Below are positions 18,317 through 26,157 of a stretch of DNA of 64,000 nt, one piece after another. Made by a program: the position numbers and the translations under genes. Positions within the stretch are counted from its first letter, which is position 1. Each line of letters starts with the position of its first letter. The DNA is taken from contig JAADHN010000057.1 of assembly GCA_013151865.1 (NCBI GenBank), forward strand, positions 1 to 64,000, in the 5' to 3' direction. The notes below the pieces were generated by a model. The model saw nothing but the letters and a program-made list of their open reading frames with translations. It was not told the DNA's origin and ran no database searches. Source of the stretch: Kiritimatiellota bacterium. GTDB lineage: Bacteria; Verrucomicrobiota; Lentisphaeria; Oligosphaerales; JAADHN01.

Positions 18317-19324
18317 TCAGCCCCCGACGCCCACCTGCAACACCGCCGCACCCCGGACCTCCGACCGCTTGAGGCGCTCGAGCACTTGGTTCGCCTCCGC
18401 CAGCGGGTATGACTCCACGTCCGTGCGAAGCCCCATCCGCACGGCAAGGTCCAACAACTCCCGGGCGTCCCGACGCGTGCAGTTCGCCACACTGCGGAGC
18501 GTCTTCTCGAAGTAGATGCGGGAATAAGGCAGCTCCGGGATCGGAGTAAGATGAACCGCGTTGACGGCCAGCGTCCCTCCTTTGCGCAGCACGCGCAGGG
18601 CCTCGGGAACGATCCAGCCGACCGGTGCGAAGGTCACCGCCGCATCAAGTTCCGCCGGCGGCGTGTCCCGCGCCTCTCCGGTCCAAACGGCCCCGAGTTC
18701 GCGAGCGTGCCGCCGGTGCTCTTCGCTGCGCGTGAACACGTACACCTCGCACCCCCAGTATCGAGCGATCTGGATGCACACATGCGCAGAGGCGCCGAAA
18801 CCGTACAAGCCGAGCCTCTCTCCCGGGCGGACTCCGCTCAACCGCAACGAACGATACCCGATCACCCCGGCGCAGAGGAGCGGCGCCGCCTCGAGGTCCG
18901 GAAACCCCGCCGGCAGCCGATGCACGAATGCCGCCGGGACCACGGCGTACTCTGCGTATCCACCGTCGGCGTGCAGACCGGTGAACCGGACTCGGTCGCA
19001 AAGATTTTCGAGGCCGCGGCGGCAATAACCGCACTCGCCGCACGAGGAATACAGCCACGTCACCCCAACCCGTTCTCCCGGACCCACGGCCTCGACTCCC
19101 GGCCCCACCGCATCCACCGTGCCCACGATCTGGTGGCCGGGGATCAGCGGGAGCCGGGGAAGCTCCAAGTCGCCCTCGACCGTGTGCAGATCGGTGTGGC
19201 AGACACCGCAAACACGCACCCGGAGCCTGACTTGGCCCGGACCGGGGCTCGGCGCCGGAATCTCGCGAACTTGCAGTGGACCCGTTTCGATGGGACCCGG
19301 AGAATCGAGTACGGCTGCCTTCAT
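18317..19324 (-). CDS. Zinc-dependent alcohol dehydrogenase (MDR family)
   Basis: A 335-aa medium-chain dehydrogenase/reductase. Catalytic zinc ligands are Cys42 in CGVCHTDLH and His64 in IPGHQIVG; structural zinc ligands are Cys95, 98, 101 and 109 in SSCGECGYCRRGLENLCD. The Rossmann segment is LGLYGFGASAHVCIQIARYWG, where a GxGxxG-like turn is relaxed to GFGASA. It should interconvert alcohols and aldehydes with NAD(P). The start MKAAV is typical of the family; the 54 residues upstream in frame are not. Its ATG is the end of a leader repeat module (GAG-N9-ATG). It ends 15 bp from the convergent kinase gene. Confidence 0.92.
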   Translation of the reverse strand: MKAAVLDSPGPIETGPLQVREIPAPSPGPGQVRLRVRVCGVCHTDLHTVEGDLELPRLPLIPGHQIVGTVDAVGPGVEAVGPGERVGVTWLYSSCGECGYCRRGLENLCDRVRFTGLHADGGYAEYAVVPAAFVHRLPAGFPDLEAAPLLCAGVIGYRSLRLSGVRPGERLGLYGFGASAHVCIQIARYWGCEVYVFTRSEEHRRHARELGAVWTGEARDTPPAELDAAVTFAPVGWIVPEALRVLRKGGTLAVNAVHLTPIPELPYSRIYFEKTLRSVANCTRRDARELLDLAVRMGLRTDVESYPLAEANQVLERLKRSEVRGAAVLQVGVGG

Positions 19325-19372
19325 ACGGATCGTCTCAGATTTGTCCGCACGATTCGCCAAGAGTTGGGAACT
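19322..19372 (-). repeat. Leader module of the dispersed repeat, ending at the dehydrogenase start codon
   Basis: CATACGGATCGTCTCA on the plus strand (19322-19337) is identical over 16 bases to 48122-48137, upstream of the DUF4838 gene, and similarity continues into GATTTG. On the sense strand the module ends GAGACGATCCGTATG, where the ATG is the dehydrogenase start. Confidence 0.6.
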
Positions 19373-19460
19373 CGCCTGTATTCGCGGCTGTTTCGGGACG
19401 AACGGCAACGCTGCCGACATCCCGGTAGGCCGGAAGCGCCCCGACCCGAGTCGGACACGG

Positions 19461-20816
19461 TCAGGCCCACGCGCCGCGGCGGGCACTATCCATCAGGTAA
19501 GCCAAAGCCGTGCCCTCGGTCATGGAGTCGAGTCGCCGGCGCGTCGCGGCGTCCGGCGCCGGCAACCCTCCCACTGCGGCGAACGCGCGGTTCCGCTCCT
19601 CGCGCCGTGGGAACTCGTCTCGAGCGGCGGAATCGATGTACGAAAGGCCGGCATAACGCAGGAGACGCGTGTGGCCGACCACCACTCGTGCGCCGGTCAG
19701 AAAATCGGGGTGAAACGGCCGCAGCGCAGGCGCCGCGAAATCGTCCACGAAACGCTGCCCCGGTTTGTTCAATTCCGTGCCAACATTGATCGGCAGGTGC
19801 CGCCGGCGGGCCGCTTCGACGTAGCGGTTCAAGGCGGCCACCTTCCGCTGCCGTTCCGCAACGTCCCGGATGTTCCAGTTGCGGTCCGGGATGATGTTCA
19901 CCGCTTCGACGCCCTTGGCCGTCAGGCACTCGAGTTGCTCGTCGGGATCGCTTTCGCCCGGCGTGGTGCCGTCGAGCCAGGCGCTCATCGGAATGGCCCG
20001 GCACTCGCGGATCATACCGATGACGCGATCGAGCGGCGGAAACGTGTCCGGCGTCGGCTGCATGTACCCGAGCCCTCCCCGCTTGATCAGCTTGGAGCGA
20101 AGCAGGTCCAGGAACGCATTGATGTCGCGGACCGTGTCCCGGGCCTGATCGACCGACAGCCCGAGACGCCCCGCCCACCACGCCGCGGCACGCTCGCGAT
20201 CACCGGCGGCAGCGGCCAATGCCTTATCGTAATAGGACCTGACAATGTGCCGCTCCGTGGCATTGCCCGCCGGCGTCAGTGGAAGGACGTCCTGCTCATA
20301 GTCGAGCACGAGTCCGTCGAGTTTCCCGTTGATTCGCTCAATTACGGCACGATTGCGGCCGTGGGCGCGTTCGAGCATGTCGGCAAAGACGACCGCCGCC
20401 GGACTGTCGGACGCCGGAGGGGCGGCAAACCCCATGCCCATGAAATAAAAGACCCCAGGCTCACCCGGCGAGTTGACGTCTACGTCGCCGTACTCGGCAA
20501 AGAAGACCCGGCTCTCGAAACCGGCGGCGGCCCGCAAAGCAAGCAAGTCTGCGGCCTCGAACAACTCGTCCAAGCCGTCCAGTACGTCGAAGTCGCACAG
20601 CGCCAAACTGAACAAACCGACCCGGCGCGCCTCCCAGGCAAGCCGGCTCGGAGACCAGCCTTCCCCGTTGAACGAGAAAAAGCTGTGCATGTGCATGTTC
20701 ACCCAAGGACGTTCAGAAGGGCGTTCCGGGCACAGATCGAGCAACGCGCCCAAAGCTCGACGGCGTTCCCGCGCGTCAAATGAGTTCAAAGCCTCCAGCA
20801 GGCTGGCTTCGTTCAT
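19461..20816 (-). CDS. PHP-domain protein
   Basis: A 451-aa protein whose N-terminal region carries the PHP metal motif (VNMHMHSFFSFNGEG, His42 and His44) and further PHP-like acidic and His positions (LALCDFDVLDG, VVVGHTRLLRYAG). PHP domains hydrolyse phosphoesters, as in histidinol phosphatase and polymerase-associated exonucleases. The length and the central region (YMQPTPDTFPPLDRVIGMIRE) fit a separate, poorly described subfamily. The ATG at 20816 overlaps the Hsp70 stop by 4 bp, so the two are translationally coupled and probably functionally linked. No signal peptide is seen. Substrate is unknown. Confidence 0.75.
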   Translation of the reverse strand: MNEASLLEALNSFDARERRRALGALLDLCPERPSERPWVNMHMHSFFSFNGEGWSPSRLAWEARRVGLFSLALCDFDVLDGLDELFEAADLLALRAAAGFESRVFFAEYGDVDVNSPGEPGVFYFMGMGFAAPPASDSPAAVVFADMLERAHGRNRAVIERINGKLDGLVLDYEQDVLPLTPAGNATERHIVRSYYDKALAAAAGDRERAAAWWAGRLGLSVDQARDTVRDINAFLDLLRSKLIKRGGLGYMQPTPDTFPPLDRVIGMIRECRAIPMSAWLDGTTPGESDPDEQLECLTAKGVEAVNIIPDRNWNIRDVAERQRKVAALNRYVEAARRRHLPINVGTELNKPGQRFVDDFAAPALRPFHPDFLTGARVVVGHTRLLRYAGLSYIDSAARDEFPRREERNRAFAAVGGLPAPDAATRRRLDSMTEGTALAYLMDSARRGAWA

Positions 20817-22705
20817 TCCACTGGACTCCCGTCGTTGTCGGTGGATTCGGGCGCACTGCCGGCGGAATCGTCGGATTCGACGGCCCGGAGATCGAACTCG
20901 AGTTTCCAACGGTCGGTCCCCCGACGATCCTGACACCAAATTTCGAGGGTCCCGACCTCGGTCAAGACGGCCTCGACCCGAACCGGAACCAACGTCCCGG
21001 CGATATCGGCCTGTTTTTCCCGGACCGGCAACTCGGCCGTGAGCGGCGGCAGTTCCCGGAGTTCGTCCTCGCCCCAGGCCGAAAGCACATCCCCGACGTG
21101 GTCGCCCGTCCGCCGCGTGCTCGAGAAAAACCTGAACTCGGTAATCTCCCCCACGATAAGCCCCAACCCCTCGGACGGCACCTCTGTCCGACTCCCCTCT
21201 TCCATCCCGAAATTGACCACGCACAACGCCTCGAGCGGCGTGGGGAACCCAGGTACGGCCGGCAACGACGACTCGACCCCAAGGTAGTAGGACCGCGCGC
21301 TGCCGCTCTTGATTCGCACGCCCCCTTCGCGCCGTACCTGACCGTACCAGGCGGCGCCGAGGGCCACGGCCAAGTCCGGGTGACTGCCCCGCAAAATGTC
21401 CGCGCCGCCCGCGGCGCTCTCTCCGGCCCAACGGTTCAGCACCCGAATAATCCGCTCCCGAAACACCGGAGACTTGGTTACGCCCCCATTGAAAAGCACG
21501 GCTGTCGGCAGGATCGGCCGCCCGGATGCGTCACGAAAACTGTGCTGCGACAGAAACGCCGCCAAATGCCGCGTCACACCGGGATCCGAGGCGTAGTCGA
21601 GGCCGAACGTGCGCAGACCGATGCGCCGCGCCGACGCAGGTTGATCGGTGATGTCGACAGTCGGGAAGAATCCGTCCAGCAGTGTGTCCCGCATTTCCTC
21701 GGAGCGAAGCTCGGTCGTGACGGCGCCGCCGACGACGCCGCTGCCAACCCCGAGGACCGTGAGCCGCTGCGGTTCCGGGGTATCCGAACTCAACTTCTCC
21801 TTGGCGGCCCGACAGGCATGCGTGAGTGCCGCGAGCTGGCGGCCGTCGAGAGCCAAACCCCGTTCCGCCCGCAAACGCTGGGCCACACGGTAGGCCAACG
21901 CCAGATCCATGTTGTCGCCCCCGAGAAGAATGTGGTCCCCGACGGCAATCCGTTCCAAGCCCAGGTTGCCTTCCACGTCGGTGACCGCCACGAGACTGAA
22001 GTCCGTAGTCCCGCCGCCGATGTCGCAAACAAGGATGGCGTCCCCGGCCGCCACGTGTTCACGCCAGGCATCGCCCTGTTCGAGGAGCCAAGCGTAAAAC
22101 GCCGCCTGCGGCTCCTCGAGCAACTGGACCTGCAGACCAGCCTCCGCCGCCGCCTCGACTGTGAGTTGCCGGGCCACGGCGTCGAAAGACGCCGGGACCG
22201 TCAGGAAAACCTGTTGCACCTCGAGTCGCAAACCGGGATCGTCCCCGGCCTTCAGGCAGTTCCAAGCGTCCCGGAAATGTTCCAGGTACAGGCGTGACGC
22301 CTGAACCGGTGAAATCTGACGCGGCACGGGCCGCCGGTCGAACGGCAGAGTGGGCGCTCGGCGGTCGATGGTCGCACACGACAACCATGATTTCGCCGAA
22401 CTGACCACCGCCCCCGGCGCACGGGCCGCCATTTCCCGGGCCAACGCGCCTACGGCAAAGTCGGGGGGGACCGCCTCGTGCCAAGGCAAACGCAGCAACT
22501 CAGGGTCCATTCGACCCGGCTCGGGAAGGTAGACGAAAGACGGTAATGTCTCCAGTTCGCCCACTTCTCCGGGCGCGATCAGTTGCGGAATTCGCAAAAC
22601 TTCGGCCCGACGTTCGGGCACGGGAACGGCAGTGTCCACGAAGGCCAACGCGCTATTGGTCGTACCGAGATCGATGCCGATGATGTAACGCGAATTCGTT
22701 TCCAT
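20813..22705 (-). CDS. Hsp70-family protein (DnaK-like ATPase)
   Basis: A 630-aa protein starting METNSRYIIGIDLGTTNSALA, the phosphate-1 motif of Hsp70 ATPases. Phosphate-2 is LVCDIGGGTTDFSLV and the adenosine motif is LFNGGVTKSP. The nucleotide-binding domain covers about residues 8-440. The C-terminal part is short and diverged from the DnaK substrate-binding domain, without an EEVD-like or lid signature. This is the non-canonical Hsp70 class found beside DUF2760 proteins. The start at 22705 is chosen because the preceding 29 in-frame residues lack conservation; GGAG lies 12 bases upstream. It lies 168 bp after the DUF2760 gene and overlaps the PHP gene. Confidence 0.9.
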   Translation of the reverse strand: METNSRYIIGIDLGTTNSALAFVDTAVPVPERRAEVLRIPQLIAPGEVGELETLPSFVYLPEPGRMDPELLRLPWHEAVPPDFAVGALAREMAARAPGAVVSSAKSWLSCATIDRRAPTLPFDRRPVPRQISPVQASRLYLEHFRDAWNCLKAGDDPGLRLEVQQVFLTVPASFDAVARQLTVEAAAEAGLQVQLLEEPQAAFYAWLLEQGDAWREHVAAGDAILVCDIGGGTTDFSLVAVTDVEGNLGLERIAVGDHILLGGDNMDLALAYRVAQRLRAERGLALDGRQLAALTHACRAAKEKLSSDTPEPQRLTVLGVGSGVVGGAVTTELRSEEMRDTLLDGFFPTVDITDQPASARRIGLRTFGLDYASDPGVTRHLAAFLSQHSFRDASGRPILPTAVLFNGGVTKSPVFRERIIRVLNRWAGESAAGGADILRGSHPDLAVALGAAWYGQVRREGGVRIKSGSARSYYLGVESSLPAVPGFPTPLEALCVVNFGMEEGSRTEVPSEGLGLIVGEITEFRFFSSTRRTGDHVGDVLSAWGEDELRELPPLTAELPVREKQADIAGTLVPVRVEAVLTEVGTLEIWCQDRRGTDRWKLEFDLRAVESDDSAGSAPESTDNDGSPVE

Positions 22706-22873
22706 GAAGATGGGTACTCCGGAAAGCCGGAACCTGTCTCGATTCGACCCTGGGCCGCCCACCGGTGCGTGCGCCCGACAGGTCCGACGCATTGAAGCAG
22801 GGGCCAGCTCGCGGACGGCGTCAGGGGCCTTCTTTCGGCTCGCTCAGGCACCGACCCCAACCGCATGCAGGGA

Positions 22874-23395
22874 TCACCGTACTTCCACTTCCGCCGGCTG
22901 GATCACTGACGGGTCGAGACGGGCGCTGCGCTGTGGAAAATCAGTCTTCGCCACGCGCCACCCTCGGTGCCGCAGCACACCGGAGAACGGCGGGCTGCCC
23001 GAAATCCGCCCGGAAAGCTGAACGGTCGACGGGTCGAACCCCTCGGGGATAGTGACGATAGAACCTTCGCCCCCCTCCAAGACCGTCAGGATCCCGAAAT
23101 GGTCTTCCAGCACACGCCGGCAACCCGCATGGATCTGCCGCACCGCGGCGCCCACCTGCGCGTCGTCGAATGCGGCAATATCTTCGAACAGGAAATCCAC
23201 GAGCCGGCCTCCACGCTGAAGCAGTACGAGCGTGTAGACGGCGTCCTCCGCAAGATCGCGCCGGGCCCCTTTTTCCTGCTCGGCCGCCGGCCGTGCGGAC
23301 TCTGCGGGCAGCTCGAACCGTGCAAAAGCCGCCCCGGGGTCCGGCGCCCGGAGCACTCGCCAAAACGCCCTCAGTGCGAAGAGAAAACGCCGCAT
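22874..23395 (-). CDS. DUF2760-family protein
   Basis: A 173-aa protein matching the DUF2760 pattern as I remember it: an N-terminal segment MRRFLFALRAFWRVLRAPD, then ARRDLAEDAVYTLVLLQRGGRLVDFLFEDI, VGAAVRQIHAGCRRVLEDHF and a C-terminal LSGRISGSPPFSGVLRHRGWRV. Function is unknown; these proteins are usually next to an Hsp70-family gene, as here. GGAG sits six bases before the ATG. It has no signal peptide, although the N-terminal helix is amphipathic and basic. It is the first gene of the DUF2760-Hsp70-PHP operon. Confidence 0.85.
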   Translation of the reverse strand: MRRFLFALRAFWRVLRAPDPGAAFARFELPAESARPAAEQEKGARRDLAEDAVYTLVLLQRGGRLVDFLFEDIAAFDDAQVGAAVRQIHAGCRRVLEDHFGILTVLEGGEGSIVTIPEGFDPSTVQLSGRISGSPPFSGVLRHRGWRVAKTDFPQRSARLDPSVIQPAEVEVR

Positions 23396-24062
23396 GATCG
23401 TCTCCAAGTACCGCCAGCATGGACTCTTTAACGAGGTGGGCGCCGCGATGGCCCGTGTCCGCACGACCTCCGGCGCCCCTCTGTACTCTCGGAGAAAGCA
23501 AGCAATTACTGTACCGACTCGGCACAGGCGTGTCAACGGCGCAAGCGGGCAACTTGAGGCCGGCACAGGGTGCTGCCGCAAGGCTCCCGAGACCCCGCCC
23601 GGTCGCCCCCGGGGCCGACCCACCTCGAGCGGATCGACCTCCCTTCGCTTCTCCCGTGGCTGTCCGTGTCCCAAGCCGGACACCAGCGGCAATGCCGCCC
23701 CGCCCCCGGTCCCCGCTGAAGCGCGGAGCCCGGCATTTCCGAGGCCCTTCCGAAGATACAGACATGGCGGGCGCAACCAGCGGCCGCGCCCGCATAAGCG
23801 CCCGGCGCCTGAAGAAAACGCTCGAACTGCGCCGCCGGAAGATCGAGTCAGCCGTCGAAGGGCAAGAGCAGCAAGTTGGCGGACGGCAAGCGCCGGAGAC
23901 GACAGCAGGGCGGGACGATTCCCGCAGAAGCGACGCTCCGGCTGTTGGCCGCCACCGGCACGTGTCCGATCCGCACGGAAGATTCGGCGCGGACCCCAAG
24001 AAGCAGATCGCGGCGAGCAAACCAAGTCCGGCCGGCCGATTCGAGAATCGCACCGAGCAGTC
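23396..24062. other. Intergenic region with no supportable gene
   Basis: 667 bp between ispF and the DUF2760 gene, both on the minus strand. Frames are open on both strands but translate to Arg/Gly/Pro-rich strings without motifs. One minus-strand frame opens at 24053 with MRFSNRPAGLGLLAAICFLGS, which resembles a signal peptide, but what follows is not protein-like. It could be a decayed gene. Only the promoter at 23508-23536 is supported. Confidence 0.5.
23508..23536 (-). promoter_or_regulatory. Candidate promoter of the DUF2760-Hsp70-PHP operon
   Basis: On the minus strand TTGACA (23531-23536) and TACAGT (23508-23513) are separated by 17 bp. The spacer contains TGCCGA, also seen in the candidate promoters at 24759 and 59766. 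The leader would be about 105 nt. Confidence 0.5.
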
Positions 24063-24557
24063 TCACTCGCCCCGCGTCCGACCCGGGCCCTCCAAGAGAA
24101 CGGTCGCTTGTGCAGCAATCCCTTCGCCGCGACCGGTACAGCCCAACCCTTCCGTCGTGGTGGCTTTGACTGAAACACGCCCGGGCGCCACTCCGAACAC
24201 CGCCGCCAGATTCTCCCGCATGCCGGAAAGATGCGATGCGAGCCGGGGCGCCTCGGCCGCGATCACACTGTCCAGGTTTCCGAGGCAAAATCCGGCCAAT
24301 TGCGGACTCCGCAGGATGCTCGCCAACAGATCCAGGCTGCGAGCGTCTCGCCACCGGAGGTCGCTATCCGGAAACCACCGCCCAATGTCCCCGGCGCCGG
24401 CAGCGCCCAATACGGCATCGATAACGGCGTGGGTGAGCACGTCGGCGTCCGAATGCCCAAGCAGACCTTTCGAGAAGGGAACATGCACCCCCCCCAGAAC
24501 CAGGCTGCGCCCCGAAACCAATCGATGCACATCGTAACCTATTCCGACCCGAAACAT
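24063..24557 (-). CDS. ispF: 2-C-methyl-D-erythritol 2,4-cyclodiphosphate synthase
   Basis: A 164-aa MEP-pathway enzyme that cyclises CDP-methylerythritol 2-phosphate to the 2,4-cyclodiphosphate, releasing CMP. Zinc ligands are Asp9 and His11 (GIGYDVHRL) and His43 (DVLTHAVIDA); HSDADV (35-40) and the C-terminal VKATTTEGLGCTGRGEGIAAQA complete the family signature. Length is normal. GGGGAG five bases before the ATG fixes the start. With ispH at 36 kb it shows isoprenoids are made by the MEP route. The other pathway genes are not in the window. Confidence 0.96.
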   Translation of the reverse strand: MFRVGIGYDVHRLVSGRSLVLGGVHVPFSKGLLGHSDADVLTHAVIDAVLGAAGAGDIGRWFPDSDLRWRDARSLDLLASILRSPQLAGFCLGNLDSVIAAEAPRLASHLSGMRENLAAVFGVAPGRVSVKATTTEGLGCTGRGEGIAAQATVLLEGPGRTRGE

Positions 24558-24758
24558 CCTGCTCCCCGTCCCATGGGTCCCATGCCGTTCACTCGGTGCT
24601 CTCCGCCGAGTACTTCTCGTCTCGAAACTGCGACTCCGGGGCGGACCCTCGGCCGTTGCAGCATCGCCTGAACGACCCTCCGACGCGCCGTCGTCACACG
24701 CCGAGCCGCAGCAAGGATTCGCGCCGATGGGAAAAGTCCCGACAAATGGTTCACCTGA

Positions 24759-24787
24759 CAGAATACAATCGGCAGATGCCCCGTGCA
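24759..24787 (-). promoter_or_regulatory. Candidate promoter of ispF
   Basis: TTGCAC (24782-24787) and TATTCT (24759-24764) with a 17-bp spacer ending in TG. The spacer shares CAT-Y-TGCCGA-Y-TG with the candidate kinase promoter at 59766-59794. The leader would be about 195 nt. Confidence 0.45.
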
Positions 24788-24813
24788 AGCCGCTTTTCCT
24801 GCCTTTGTTCGTC

Positions 24814-25761
24814 TCACGGTCTGTCCGGCGATAAACCCGGGAACTCCCACAGTCTCTCCGGATCCGCGAGACGACCGCCCGCAAACCGCACGCCTTCGGC
24901 CGCCAGCAGTGCGAGCTTGCGGGAAATCGCCCGACCGGTGCGCTCCCCGGCAAAGCCGCCCGGTCGGAGGTCCGCGGCGATCACCCGGTGACAGGGCACC
25001 ATGGGAGCGAACGGGTTGCGTTTCAGGGCCTGCCCCACCGCAAGGGCCGAACCGGTCCCAAGATGCCTGGAAATCCGGCCGTACGTAGTCACGCAACCCC
25101 GCGGCACCAGGCGGGTCGCCGCAAGAACGCCGGCCTGGAACGGTGTGAGGCGGGTCCCGGCGTTCTCTAACCCGAAAATGTCTCCCGCCGATGCAACATG
25201 CCTGGAATGCAGCAGACGAAACCGACGCCGAAAGAGCGGGCGGAACCCGGCGGAAAACAGGGCGCGCCACATTGCTTCGAGGCCGATTCGCCCAGGAACC
25301 CCGCCCGCGCAGGGATTGACCAACAGGCGTCCTTCCTTGCGCAAGGCCCGCGCAACCGCCTTGAAAAACCGCGGGCAATCTGCTATGAGCTGCCGGAGGT
25401 CGATGGCCAACAGGACGACGTCCGCACTGGCCGCGGACGCCGTTTCGAGGTAACTCAGTCCGTCGGTCTCGATTACTTCCACCACATTCTTCCACGAACC
25501 TTCGCAGACCAAACGGTCGACTGCCGGAAAGCGAGCCGCGTCCCGCTGCAAGGCCGTCACACGGCCCCCAACCTCGACGGCGTGCACCAGCGGCGGAATG
25601 AAACCGCCGATCCCACCGCCGAAAACGACGACTCGGTCGCCGCTCCGAATCCCGAGCCGGCGCAGGAGCCGGGAATCCGCGTCGCGGGACCGGCGGTCCC
25701 GTCCCCGGTCGGCCGCCTGCAACTCCGGCACACAATGATCGTTTTCAGGTTCCGAAGTCAT
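24814..25761 (-). CDS. Fusion of a SAM-methyltransferase-like domain and an O6-alkylguanine-DNA alkyltransferase domain
   Basis: A 315-aa protein. Residues about 30-195 resemble a Rossmann methyltransferase (motif I VVVFGGGIGGFIPPL, then an acidic/Gln turn GGRVTALQRD and VVLLAIDLRQ). Residues 205-315 are an MGMT/Ogt domain: FQAGVLAATRLVPRGCVTTYGRIS, the acceptor Cys257 in VPCHRVIAADLRPGGF. The alkyl-acceptor Cys is present, so it could repair O6-alkylguanine. The DNA-intercalating Arg of the ARAVG motif is replaced by Leu240 (ALAVG). The usual N-terminal Ada-type domain is replaced by the methyltransferase-like domain. Start: ATG at 25761; upstream in-frame residues look non-coding. Confidence 0.82.
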   Translation of the reverse strand: MTSEPENDHCVPELQAADRGRDRRSRDADSRLLRRLGIRSGDRVVVFGGGIGGFIPPLVHAVEVGGRVTALQRDAARFPAVDRLVCEGSWKNVVEVIETDGLSYLETASAASADVVLLAIDLRQLIADCPRFFKAVARALRKEGRLLVNPCAGGVPGRIGLEAMWRALFSAGFRPLFRRRFRLLHSRHVASAGDIFGLENAGTRLTPFQAGVLAATRLVPRGCVTTYGRISRHLGTGSALAVGQALKRNPFAPMVPCHRVIAADLRPGGFAGERTGRAISRKLALLAAEGVRFAGGRLADPERLWEFPGLSPDRP

Positions 25762-26157
25762 CCGTGTCCATCCCGTTGGTTTCGGGGATCGATCCCCACG
25801 CTGCCCACGGCACATACGATACGCCCGGACCGGCGGGTTCGCCTGCCGGGCCCCTACCGCGCCGCATTGCCGGGGCTCGCAGCATGACGCAGCATGATGT
25901 TCCGCAGCGCGCTTGTCAACTCACCGAACAACACCTACTTTCCGGCACGACAACAGAGGGTTTGGATCCCGGAAAGGGACGGCGAAACCTTCCCGATCCA
26001 CCCCCCGCGGGAAGCGAACCGAGATGGCTGCGCGACAGCCTGTCGCCCGCCGCGACCAGCACCGGCCTTGCCTCGAATTGTTCACGATCCGTCTGCTGCG
26101 GTGACGCATCTCGCTTCGAAATGCACGAATCGTCCCGGCTCGGGAGAGGTCCGTCCC
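25762..26157. other. Divergent intergenic region with a short repeat fragment
   Basis: 396 bp between the alkyltransferase fusion and the GH-A glycosidase. A 23-base stretch at 26092-26114 (TCTGCTGCGGTGACGCATCT and three more bases) matches the dispersed repeat at 40.9 and 41.3 kb with about two differences. The remainder shows no gene. Confidence 0.45.

Noticed and set aside
19119-20783. 554-codon plus-strand frame antisense to the PHP gene
   Set aside because: It is an antisense shadow of a high-GC gene, with an Arg/Pro-rich translation and no domain motif. The PHP gene opposite has conserved metal ligands.
22941-24053. Minus-strand frame starting with a signal-peptide-like segment upstream of DUF2760
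   Set aside because: After the first 25 residues the translation is not protein-like and it runs out of frame through the DUF2760 gene. It could be a relic, but I cannot support a gene.
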